NCBI GenBank assembly: GCA_002099365.1
Contig: MSED01000009.1
Span: forward strand, 2,108,001 to 2,172,000
Length of the DNA stretch: 64,000 nt
Source of the DNA: Phialophora verrucosa
Lineage: Eukaryota > Ascomycota > Eurotiomycetes > Chaetothyriales > Herpotrichiellaceae
Direction: 5' to 3'
A program made the translations under genes and the position numbers. The notes beneath the pieces were generated by a model. It was not told the DNA's origin. It worked only from the letters and a program-made list of their open reading frames with translations, and made no database searches. Below are positions 30,144 through 40,000 of the stretch, one piece after another (positions within the stretch are counted from its first letter, which is position 1; each line of letters starts with the position of its first letter).

Positions 30144-31507
30144 ATGGAAAATCAAACGCAGAATGACGACGACAACCCTGGAGCTCGAAATATATGGCAT
30201 GATGTTGGAGCCTTTACTGCGCAGCTCCAGAAGCATGTACACATACGACTACGTCCTGCTGAATGCGTGGCGACATTGAGGGAGCTGTCTGAGCCTGAAC
30301 AGACTTCTACCCCAGCAATCTTCTTCAAAATGGGGGGTCATACGGCCTTTATGGCCTATATCCTCACAAAGAAAGCCACCGAAAGTCGAGCCCAGTTTAG
30401 GGACAAAAGCGCTCTTAGTGCTCTGATCAAAGACATTGAGAGCACGCCTATAGCATACCGGGAGGCACTCGCGAGCGCAATTGCGAAAAGTGTGACACCC
30501 GAGGCGACAGCAAAGGTACAGGAATCGTACAGAAGAATGATGTCGCGGTCTTCGGATGCTGTGCCGCGGGAACAAGGTTTAAAAAGGCGTGAGTATCCTG
30601 GAAGGTCTTCATTGTTGACATTTTGTTAAAACCCCGCGATCCAGGTATGACAGACAGCAATGACGGTCCGCCGCCAACACCTGAGAGTACACCGAGGTCA
30701 ACGGTGCCATCCAACGACGAAATTTTACCGCCAACCCCTGCGAATACAGCGAAGACGATTGTGATCTGCGATAATGAAGACCCGCCGCGAACACCTGAGG
30801 ATGAAACGAAGCCAATAGTGATTTCCGACAGTGAAGATCTGCCGACAACGTCTGCGAATACAATGAGCCCCGTCGTGCCGTCCAGTAGCACAGGCATATA
30901 CCACTCCGTCGATCAGTCTGCCCAAGTAGCACACCACCATCCCGATTCCTTCGCTGGAACGGAGCAGATTCTAGTCAATGCGTCCCTCGCAGCAACCACC
31001 AAGTTGTACCCGCCATATCTTTCGTCGGCGATTAGGAGAAATCGTGACCCTGCCAACCAGAATGAGTTTGTAGCGGCCATATCGATGAAATTCCCAGATA
31101 GTCAAATGAACGTCAAGGCTGACTGCGAAATGGCATTGGAAATCGCGGCCAACAAGCTCGAGCACATGGCTATGGAATTATTCGATGCACATTTGGAAAC
31201 CACAGAAGGGCTTCGCTATATCTTCCTACCGGGAGGTGCTAAAGTGTGGCCCAATCCCAATATCACGCTCCTAGGGTGCAAGCGGGACGTGATCCCTAAC
31301 ATGTTTGGCAGCGAGACAGCCAACGCCATCATTCTAAGTCATGAGTATCAGATGGAAGTCAAGCAAGGGCTGGACCGCACGGACTGCATCTCGATGGAGA
31401 TCTCGCAAGGAGCCGGCACGGCGGGACTGGTCTTTTTGCGCATGGGACTCGGGGAGGGAGCTCTCCTCGCCAAACGATTGAATTTGCGAAGAGATGTGTT
31501 GAAATAA
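30144..31507 (+). CDS. Unrecognised protein with SUMO-interacting-motif-like repeats
   Basis: I do not recognise this protein. Two exons (30144-30588 and 30645-31507) joined by a canonical 56-nt intron give 435 residues. Residues 1-145 look folded and mostly helical (IRLRPAECVATLRELSE, TAFMAYILTKKATE). Residues about 150-235 are a degenerate repeat of roughly 20-22 residues with PPTP or PRTP in each unit; two units contain hydrophobic-acidic strings, TIVICDNED and PIVISDSED, which match the SUMO-interacting motif pattern. The C-terminal 190 residues look folded again (KADCEMALEIAANKLEHM, LRYIFLPGGAKVWPNPNI, TAGLVFLRMGLGEGALLAKRL). No signal peptide or membrane segment is seen. The SUMO link is inference from short motifs. 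It is divergent from the lipase gene. Confidence 0.75.
30663..30875 (+). repeat. Degenerate coding repeat, about 63-66 bp per unit
   Basis: Three to four diverged units encode the pattern P-P-x-T-P/S followed by T-x-V/I-V-I-x-D/S-x-E-D within the 30144 gene. Units have drifted at DNA level but the peptide pattern is clear. Confidence 0.7.
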
Positions 31508-32408
31508 GGGTCCGGGCAGGGCGGGGTCGGCAGACGCTGGTGAATGAAAACAAAACTAAACCACGATGCCCTTACGAGGTACAGAGGTACATATGTCCTC
31601 CTCCATTCTTCGTGTGCCGACACCCATCAGCATCACATACCAGATGCCCCCCCTGAGCGGAGCAAACCAAGGAAGCTGGGCATCGCGGGTTGTGTGTAGA
31701 ACTTCTTCCCGACGATGCTTGAGGCCTCGCGTCTTTCGTCTGCGATAGGTCTGCCCCCGGGATACCGAAAGTTGCCAGGCGACTCACCACCGCGGAAAGA
31801 ACCACGACGCGAGCCTCCCCCTGCTACAGCAGACGTGGCTGTAGTTGCGACGCAGAAGTGGAACCATGGCCTGTGAGGCGCAGGCTTGCTCAACACTGCT
31901 GGCCTGGAGCCTGGGGAACGACATTGCCGGTTCAACAGGAAGGGGAGGATGGAATACTGTAGGTAGGCTTTCCCCCCATGGCGTCCAGTGGGATTGGTAA
32001 TTCACTGGTCTCATGTACCAGGGGGGTTGATGCATCGACCGGGCCACTTTGCGAAAGAGAGATCTTGATGGGTCGTCGAGTGAGCTGCGACCAAATTGTC
32101 AACCCGGGCAACCCTACCACTACCAAGGAAATCGAGTGGCACGATCTAAGCAAATTGCGCATGGGATGAAGGATCTGTGTCCTGAAGATGATTGACTTGA
32201 CTTGACCTGCGGAAGAGCAAAATACCTCTAGATCTGATACAAATCCATCTCGGCTCGATGCATTGCTTCCGGGGACCCGTCCTAAAGGCTCTAACCTCTG
32301 CCTTAATTTACTGGTGGTCATCCCCTTGGGAGCGTTGTACACACAAAAATCCCGTCAAATGATGCTGTTATGCCTGCGTCCAAACTCCACAGTATATTGA
32401 ACAAAGAA
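31508..32408. other. Convergent intergenic region with a doubtful minus-strand frame
   Basis: The 901 bp separate the 3' ends of the 30144 gene and the lactate dehydrogenase gene. On the minus strand, 31633-31935 is open for 100 codons and contains a Gly/Arg-rich then more ordered stretch (GKKFYTQPAMPSFLGLL). Another frame is open at 31932-32342. Together they might be parts of a small gene, but splice sites and homology are not convincing, so no gene is called. Confidence 0.35.
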
Positions 32409-33989
32409 TCACAGTCGTGCCTTCAACATCTCATTCGGAGTGATCAATGGGTCGTAGGCTCGGATGCCAAGTGTGTCTTGGGGAACGATGGCAGTGTGGC
32501 TTCTCAGTCCAGCGGTATCAACCATGTCGGGCGTCAGATCTTCGACCTTTGACGCACCGATGAGGCGCATGTTCATCACCATCTCATCCTTCAAGAGCTG
32601 CATTGCGCGGTCCACCCCAGGCAGACCATAGGCCGACATGGCGAAGAGGAAGGGTCGACCAATGCCAACGCCCTTGGCACCCAGGCACAGGGCCTTGATG
32701 ATATCCGTCGCTCGGCGGACGCCTCCATCGATGAAGATCTCGATTTTGTCCTGCAAGCCCCGTTCACGGAGGACAGGCATGACCTCGGAGAGAACCTCGA
32801 CGCCGGAGCGGGCAAAGTCCAACTGGCGACCGCCGTGGTTGGAAAGGACCACACCGTGCACGCCGGCTTCGATGGCCTTGAGCACGTCCTCTACCCGCTG
32901 GACACCCTTGAGGATGATGGGCATCTTGGTGATGCTCAAAAACCAGGGGATATCCTTCCAGCTCAGGCTGGGGTCGATGAAGCTGGAAATGGCTCTGGCC
33001 GCACCCTGCGATCGGTCGACGTTCTCACCGCTCGTGTTCTGGACGTTGGAACCCGTGTCGTCAAACTTGCTGCGCATGTCCTTTTCTCTCCGCCCGAGCT
33101 GTGGAGCGTCGACTGTGATGAACAGGCCTTTGCACCCTCGAGCTTCCGCATGTTGGACAATCTTCTTGGTGATCGCCCGATCCTTGTTGACGTATAATTG
33201 CAGCCATTGGCATTGGTCACCTTCCCTCGCATCACAGATCTCGTCGAAACTGCACGAGGCCAGGGTTGGGATCATCTGGATGACGTTGTGCTTCCTTGCG
33301 CCTCGCGTAAGGACGACCTCACCCTCGGGGTTTCCTAGTTTACCCAGAGCGGTGGCGGTGACATAGAAGGGGATGTCACACTTCGTCCCCAGCATGGTGG
33401 TACCGATGTCGACCTTCTCAACATCGACGAGGATCCTCGGCCTGAACCAGATCTTGTGGAAGGCCGAATGGTTTTCTCTCATGGTGATTTCGTCATCGGC
33501 ACCAGAGCTGTAATAAGCCCACGCAGGCTTCTTCATCACATTGCGGGCGACACTCTCGAAATCCATCAAGTTGTAGCATGCTTCCAGGGGCGGCATGTTC
33601 TTGATGCGCTCCTGTCTTGCCTTCTCTTCAGGGCTCTCCTCCTTCTCTTCTTGCTGAACCGTCTCCATGTTCACCGGGCCCAGATGTTTGTCTTTCGGCA
33701 GGTACTTGTCCAAAGTATCGGGGGGGTGAATGGGGTCGAACTCTTCGGTGGCATCTTTCCCGGCATACTTCAGGATGATTTTGGGACCGCCGGGATGCTC
33801 TAGATAGACGTCAGCGAGCTGCGATGCGGAAAGTGGGAAGGTCAGTCAGTGCAAACCGGGCAGGAAATCCGTCACGTCGTATGCCTTGCCGTGGACAATG
33901 ACCCAGCATGACTCTCGCGAATCGTGCTTTGCCACTTCCTCGCCGGTCAGTGTGCCAACGTCTGGCCTTTCACCTTCGTCGTGGTTCAT
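32409..33989 (-). CDS. FMN-dependent L-lactate dehydrogenase, cytochrome b2 type
   Basis: Enzymes of this family oxidise L-lactate or a related 2-hydroxy acid with FMN and pass electrons through a fused cytochrome b5 domain. Two exons (33857-33989 and 32409-33799) give 507 residues. Residues about 12-90 form the b5 domain with heme ligands in EHPGGPK and FDPIHPPDTL and the SCWVIVHGKAYDV signature. From about 130 onward is the FMN barrel: YYSSGADDEITM, the substrate-side His in NHGGRQLD, and IDGGVRRATDIIKALCLGA. Yeast Cyb2 has a long mitochondrial presequence, but here the b5 domain begins almost at the N-terminus, so this may be a cytosolic paralogue. The intron has an unusual donor, GTTTGC, with a good branch point and TAG acceptor. 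The start overlaps the end of a small upstream frame by 4 bp. Confidence 0.93.
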
Positions 33990-34342
33990 GTTTGACTGGT
34001 CTGGTCCGCGAGTAGGGGCTGTCTTTCCACGTCGGGTTCGGGTCGCCGGGGTTCCTCAAGGCGCGGGGAGGGTGAGAAGAAGACGATGCCAAAGGCGAGG
34101 ACAACAAGGAGGCCGAAGAGAAGTATAAGAGCTGGAGCGAAGCTCTGGAAGTCGGTATGTGCGAGCCAGGAATTTCTGGTCTGCAACTGAGCGTGATCCA
34201 TCTGGCCGGCGCTTGATTGGCGGGTTGACAGCGATCGAGAGGAATTGCGTTGCGGGGAAAAGATCGAGTCGGTCATGACGCCGTGGTCTTCGCGCCGCGG
34301 CGCCGCCACTGACGACCTCGAGCTTGGCCCCGGCAGTGGCAT
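33986..34342 (-). CDS. Possible small single-span membrane protein
   Basis: A minus-strand frame of 118 codons ends four bases inside the start of the lactate dehydrogenase gene. An inner ATG at about 34276 would give 96 residues (MTDSIFSPQRNSSRS). It holds one convincing membrane helix (APALILLFGLLVVLAFGIVF) followed by a Pro/Arg/Glu-rich tail (RRPEPDVERQPLLADQ) containing a dileucine-type ERQPLL motif. Third positions favour C or G as in true genes nearby. I do not recognise a family. Against it: the frame covers the region where the promoter of the next gene is expected. It may be a real small gene, an upstream frame in the same transcript, or chance. Confidence 0.4.
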   Translation of the reverse strand: MPLPGPSSRSSVAAPRREDHGVMTDSIFSPQRNSSRSLSTRQSSAGQMDHAQLQTRNSWLAHTDFQSFAPALILLFGLLVVLAFGIVFFSPSPRLEEPRRPEPDVERQPLLADQTSQT

Positions 34343-34615
34343 CTCGAGCTGCCGACTGGATCAAGGAGATGCCGATATCTCGACCTTGCTCGTTCCAACG
34401 TGACGAGTGGGGCAGAGCCTCCGATGTCCAGCCAGCTGATTACCTCGTAACTCGGAGATATCTAGGGTTGCCGAAGCTGGCTTCATTGGAGCAGCTGCGC
34501 ATTGGAATTTGTGTTTGGTCCAGAATAAGATACGGAGTATCCTAACGTCGACGCCATTGAACGCCAGGTCCTTGAACTACTCAATCTGTCGTGTTTGCCT
34601 CGCTCAACGGAAATG

Positions 34616-34685
34616 ATAGAGCCGCAAATGAAAGCTGTCCACTTCAACAGAAAGGAATAGAGTTGCAAATGAAAGCTGTTCACTT
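34616..34685 (+). repeat. Two-copy 29-bp direct repeat, 41-bp period
   Basis: Copies at about 34616-34644 and 34657-34685 share 26 of 29 bases around the core GCAAATGAAAGCTGT. All three differences are C in the first copy and T in the second. Confidence 0.85.
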
Positions 34686-34738
34686 GTTCCTCAATTATTT
34701 CACACACGAATGATAATCTCCGCAACAGCTTCCTCTGT

Positions 34739-34764
34739 GGGTCCCAACTGGGGTCCCAACTGGG
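34739..34764 (+). repeat. 13-bp tandem repeat, two copies
   Basis: The unit GGTCCCAACTGGG is present twice head to tail, 55 bp after the 41-bp-period duplication. Confidence 0.85.
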
Positions 34765-35399
34765 AGGTCTCTCAATGCATGTCTGAAATGAAACTAAGAG
34801 AAGCCTTTCTCTAGGCTTTCTGTAGAGGGCGGCCCAAAGCCGTGTCTGTCCAAGGTCGAAATGGAAAAGGCAACGCGGTGAGGTCGCCCAAGGACAAAAG
34901 ACGCAGGACAAATGATTCAGGATGGAGGTCGTGTTTCGCGAGATCCCGGTTTGCGGAGAGCACACCAAGTAATGGCGGGCCGAAGATAGCTCAAGGCATT
35001 GAGGCACGAGGCATCAGTCCTGGACCCTGACACGCTCGCTTTGCTTTTCCGTGTTATCTCGGTTGGACGTATATCCCTCTCTATGTTGTGCGCTTTCCCA
35101 TTCCTTGCATTAGAGAACCTTTATACTGTGGCTCCGACCCTCTACGTCTGCTAGACTAGGATGGCCATCCACAAGCCGGCGCCTCGGTGCCTGGGAGGAT
35201 CAGTCGCCAGCACGTGCTATATAGATGATAGACCCGCCTGGTTGAAGCGAGGTTGGAGGATCGTCGCAGCACAACATGCAGCCATTAAGCTTGTCGTCCC
35301 CTTTTTTCGCTGCGTTGCATTATCTCGTTAAGAAACGGGGTGGAAATTTTTTTCGTCACTCGAGGAAATACCGTGCAAGCGCATCTTCTTCCGCATAGG

Positions 35400-36433
35400 T
35401 CATGCCGCCTTGCCCTTCGGTTGGAGCGGCCCGTAAAGGACCTGTTCTTTGACTCGGATGAAGGCGTCGATGCCCATTAGGCAGGCTACAGTAGAGGGGA
35501 GTTCAAAATCAGCCACCGGTTTAATCCACCAGCCCCCACAAGTGCACGCCAATCATCTTGATAGGCGTTCGAGGACATTGTCTCACCGCACACGACACAA
35601 GACGACATGTACGCCGAATCTGCCGGGAAGGACAGGGAAGACCTGGAAGTCCAGACTTACCGAGCATGAGATACGGCACGTACAGTCCGTACAAGTCGTT
35701 TTTCTGTGCGGACGTGTATGTCGTCCAGGAGGAGATGTCGGCGAGGCAGGTGAGCGTCGTGATGGCGACTTCCAGTGCGAAAACGAGGAGATTCAGTGGG
35801 ACGAGAGGGTGGTCTATTCAGAGGGGACGAGCCGATGTTAGCGGGATCTCATGAGTTGGTAGAGAGAGGGCGAAGGGATCATGGGAAAAGCCGTTCGCAA
35901 ACAGCCTTGCTTCCGGGGCGCTCACCATTCCACAATCCCCACCCCAGCCACAGACTAACGGGCACATGATACACCAGCTCGAGCCACATATACATTGTGA
36001 ACCAAGCTGGCGGAGAGGTGAAGAACTGGTCTTGAAACCGTTCGAGGTGATAGGAGACCAATGAGCGAGAGAGCGGCGTGACCAGGAAGGAAGGGAGGAT
36101 CGAGGAGAGGTCGATTACTAGACGAAAGGTTAGCGGACAGTCCCTTTCAGTCTCCTGGCCTTGAACTCTTTCCTCCCTGACCAGCGTAGCTCTTCGGCCC
36201 TCGCCCCTGAAGTGACTCGCGGCGGCCGAACCAAGCACCGGTTGAACTGCCAGCACGATCCAGTAGAAACCCCAAGCTCCGAAGGAATCAAAAAAAACAA
36301 GCAGAAGAAAAGACAATCAATCTCACTCACAAAACATAATCGGCACATGCACGGCGAAAAACACCAGGTACAGTATATCCAGCTTTCTCGCCGCAAAGGG
36401 TCGATGCGGTCCAGTAGAAGTCGAGGTCGCCAT
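35400..36433 (-). CDS. EXPERA-domain membrane protein, TMEM97/EBP-like
   Basis: EXPERA proteins include the sterol isomerase EBP and TMEM97 (sigma-2 receptor), four-span endoplasmic reticulum proteins linked to sterol handling. Four exons (36331-36433, 35926-36117, 35661-35813, 35400-35485) give 177 residues, all with canonical splice sites and matching phases. The protein starts MATSTSTGPHRPFAARKLD and has four hydrophobic segments: LYLVFFAVHVPIMF, the region after DLSSILPSFLVTP ending MYMWLELVYHVPVSLWLG, VPLNLLVFALEVAITTLT and GLYVPYLMLACLMGIDAFI. The Asp/Glu residues inside the first two segments match the family's polar pocket. The C-terminus is basic (QPKGKAA), possibly an ER-retention type signal. 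Exact substrate or ligand is unknown. Longer unspliced frames over exon 2 are artefacts. Confidence 0.9.
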
Positions 36434-37018
36434 CGCGATGTTTTGTGCTGTGCTGTACGCCCTGCACGGCCGTCTACTCGGTTGCTGCCTTGATTTGGGC
36501 TTGCTGTTCGTTGCTCGCTCGTTCCTCTAGGTAGAGGACTGTGGACTGGACTTAGGACTATGGAAGTTGAGATGTTGAGAGGTGGCTAAGAGGCTGAAAG
36601 CTGCAGGCCGGCAGGATTCAGGATGCACCACAACAAAGGAGGAGCCTTTCCCTGATTTGGATGTTTCAGGCCGCCTCCCTAGACGCAAGACTATCTCGAG
36701 GTTCCTGAGTGAACAGCGAGAGCTGTCGAGATGATCCGGTAAGGCGCAGATCGCGGTCATGGCGATAGTGAAGGAAGAGAGATTGGGGGAAGAAATATCT
36801 GGTGTTCCACGGGCGTGCGCTGTCGGGCGAGCTTCTCATGCTGCGGATTCAGTGGTTACAGGGTCACACAACAGAACGCGAGAATCAACTGGTGGTTTCA
36901 TGGGATTGTCCGGGCGCTCTGTGTGCTACATCCAATATGCCGGTTGCCTCACATGCTTCAATCTCTTGTCCGTACAAAGATTCTTTCTCCTCTCCACTCT
37001 CCTTGTCTCCCTCCCTTT
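36434..37018. other. Intergenic EXPERA gene to nucleoporin gene
   Basis: This 585-bp gap holds the promoter of the EXPERA gene and the 3' end of the nucleoporin gene, both on the minus strand. No other feature was recognised. Confidence 0.4.
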
Positions 37019-40000
37019 TCACCCAAGGAACTGCGCAATCCTCTGGACAACCTCTCTGGCTATCCTTGCCGTCTCCTCGTCCAGCCCCGCCGCATGTCCC
37101 TGCTGCAACACGGCTTCCATCGTCTCCTGGACCCTGCCTGCCGAGGCCTCACTCCCGAAAATCACAGTGCCTGCCCTCGTCGACTCGTGAAACCACTTGC
37201 CCACCACATATGCGAGGTCGCTGGCGATATATTTCCGAGTTGCGCCCACGAAAGGCGCCTCGCCGGAAAAGAACTTCGTCTCTAAAACCTCGAAGAGGCG
37301 TTCACAGGGGATTTCAAGCGACAGGAAGATATCAACGACCCAGTGAGGGGGTGCGACATTGCGTTGGTGCTCGTATGAGTACTTCTCCAACATTGGTAGT
37401 AGGATCTCCACGGGGAAAGTCGTTTCAGAGACGCGCAGTTTGCTTCCGAGACTTCTCACTTCTTCAGCAATGGCTTCAAAGGGGAGGCAGGATTGATCTT
37501 GCTCGGTCTTGTCGTGCACCGATTGAAGGAGCTGCTGCCATGTTTGCTTTATCTGTGCTGGATCACGATGATCGGCGGTTTGGTAGATGAGGAGGCATAG
37601 GTCGTAATAGCCGGCGTTATCGGCATAGTTGTTGTACAAGGTAGTGATATCCAAGATCTGCCCATTGACCTGGTCCAGGACCTCTCGTCTTCGGTCGTTC
37701 CCGAGTCGAGGGTCATCCTGCAAGCGTTGGAGGATTTCGTCTTGGATGGTTGCAACCTCGAGAAGCTCGGAGATGTCTTGCAATAACTGTTGCTTCACCT
37801 TGCGATTGCCCCCTGGTGTGTATGTCGAAGCATTTGCCCTCGCTCTGCTGAGGTATTCAATCCTCTTCTCCAGAGAAATCGGAAACGAACTTCTGGCAAG
37901 CTGCAGTTGGATTTTCGCCGCCTCGGAGAACTGGTTGGCCTGCCCGTAGTATCTCCACAGCAGGTCGGCATAAAGGATGTCTTCCGATGATCGCCGCTGC
38001 AGGTAGGTGACAATGAACGGTGATTCTGTTGTGAGAAGGCGATCGTACCATTTCTGCTGCAGATACCAATCGTAGAGGTTTGTCAAGAATGCCTCGTCCT
38101 TCGAACGGCTGATCACATCGTACGCTTCGTTTCTCCTTGTGGCGGACATGGTAGGCTGGCCGTCGACGAAGCCCGGCCCCTGTTCTGCATTCTGATCGAC
38201 AGCAGCGATCACAGCATGAACCAGATCATAGCATTGGCTTCTGAGGTCGAACTTTGCTTTCCGCGCATCCAAGTCTGGTCGACCTTCGGCCATCCAGGAT
38301 AGGGCTTCGTTGGCCTTGTCTTTCTCATGCGCGGCCCGGAGCACAAGTTGTATTGCCCCAGCAAAGAATTGCAGGGCAGTGTATTGTTTTGCAGCGGATT
38401 CCAGATAGTCATAAGGTAGAGAATGTGCCACCTGCTCGAAGAGCTTCAGGCTTTCGTTGAGGAGGTTTCGTTGAACCTCGGAATTCATCTCAGCTTCGGC
38501 AGCTCGTCTCAGTTGCTCTTGTGCTTTGAAAATCACAACATCGTCGGCGCTGCAAAAACTTCCACATTTTCTGCGTAAGGCTTCAGCCACAGTCTCGACA
38601 TTCGAGCCCTTGGCAATATTTCGGTTGACGATAGCCTTGACAAGTTCCTTCGCAAGATCGTAGCCCTTCTTTGTGGTGAAGAGCTCCTCGAAGGTCAACT
38701 TCAACATTTCTGGTCTGGAAGCCTCAGGAAGCAGAGGCACTATCTCAGCAACTCGCTCCTCGAACAGAACCAGAACGAATGAGAGGCCTTCGATCGTATC
38801 GGATGTAAATTTGACCATCGCATGTAATGCACGGTGTTCGCCTTTCAGAGCGATCTCGTCATCTTTCGTGCTTGTACTGTTAAGATCATCAGGCCCGCTG
38901 AGGCCCTTGATGAAGCTTTTGTTTGTCTGGAAAAACCGCTGGAGAGCAGATAGAGATTCCTGGACGTCTCTCAATTTGTCTAGGGGGACAGCAGGCATAA
39001 TCGAGTACCCTGACGGGGTAGTCTTTTCTGAAGCGATCGCGTTCTTCCAGGTCGATCTCAATATGCGTGACAGGTACAGAGCAATGGCTGCGTGGCGAGG
39101 CGACGGACGTACCGCGTCGATGAGAGGCATGGATCTGTCTGTGATCGAGTTCTGGTTGATGCTTGGTTTTCCGCCGTGTTCGATGAACGCCTTGCGAGCA
39201 AGTTCAAGGACTTCTGGATCATTAATTCGAAGCATTTGAGCATTGCCCGTGTCTTCCATTCCTTGGCCGCAAGCCACCGCGAGTGCTGTTGCAAGAGTCT
39301 CGGTCCGGCCGTACGTTCGGATGAAGTTGGTGATTTCGTGCTGGAATCCTTCTGGACCACCACCTATGCGAGTCAGAGACGCAAAAACATCGACTAGGCG
39401 CCGTCGTCTGATGACGTGAATGCCGGTGTTGGTCAAGATGGCAATCTCCGGAACTGGCTTGTCAAACTGCACAGCCAGGTCGTTGCCAAATCCAATTGGA
39501 TTCGAGATCGGAGCAGAATATGGCGTTACCAAGCCTACGTCTTCCGCTCGGCTGCGTAGCTCGAGCCACATGGCGGATTCGGAGGTTCGGCTTGGCTGGC
39601 CAGGGTCGGAGCTTCTCAGCAGCCTCCCTGCATCCGGAGCAGAGATGAACAAGTTATCAGAAGGCGCATCGGGCCGAGTGGCCACGAAGCAGAAGAAGTA
39701 TCCAGGAGGAAATCGCGCGGCAAGGCTAGTATATGTCAATGACTTGATGGGTTGATGGACGTCCGCTGTCCCGCCAATCGCATAACCAGTGTTCTGTGAT
39801 ATCGGGGGGACTTTGACATGCTGTGCTTGCACACTGATGGGAGCACCAGATCTAGCCGGCGCGCCGTAAGTGTAGCTTGTGGCACTTTTGGCGCTGAGAT
39901 AGATCCGATAGCCGGTCATCGTGGTAGCCACAAGATGATACCTGGAAGCTTCAGAAGCCGGGATGGGTGATATCGACACGATCACAGCCCGATTGTTTAG

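Larger units (their letters stand above)
33990..35399. other. Region upstream of lactate dehydrogenase gene
   Basis: Apart from the doubtful small membrane-protein frame, 34343-35399 holds no supported gene. It contains a 41-bp-period direct duplication and a 13-bp tandem repeat, listed separately. A minus-strand 174-codon frame at 34483-35007 crosses the duplications and has no motif. Confidence 0.4.

Noticed and set aside
34483..35007. 174-codon minus-strand frame
   Set aside because: It runs through local duplications, has no motif and uses rare codons; probably chance.
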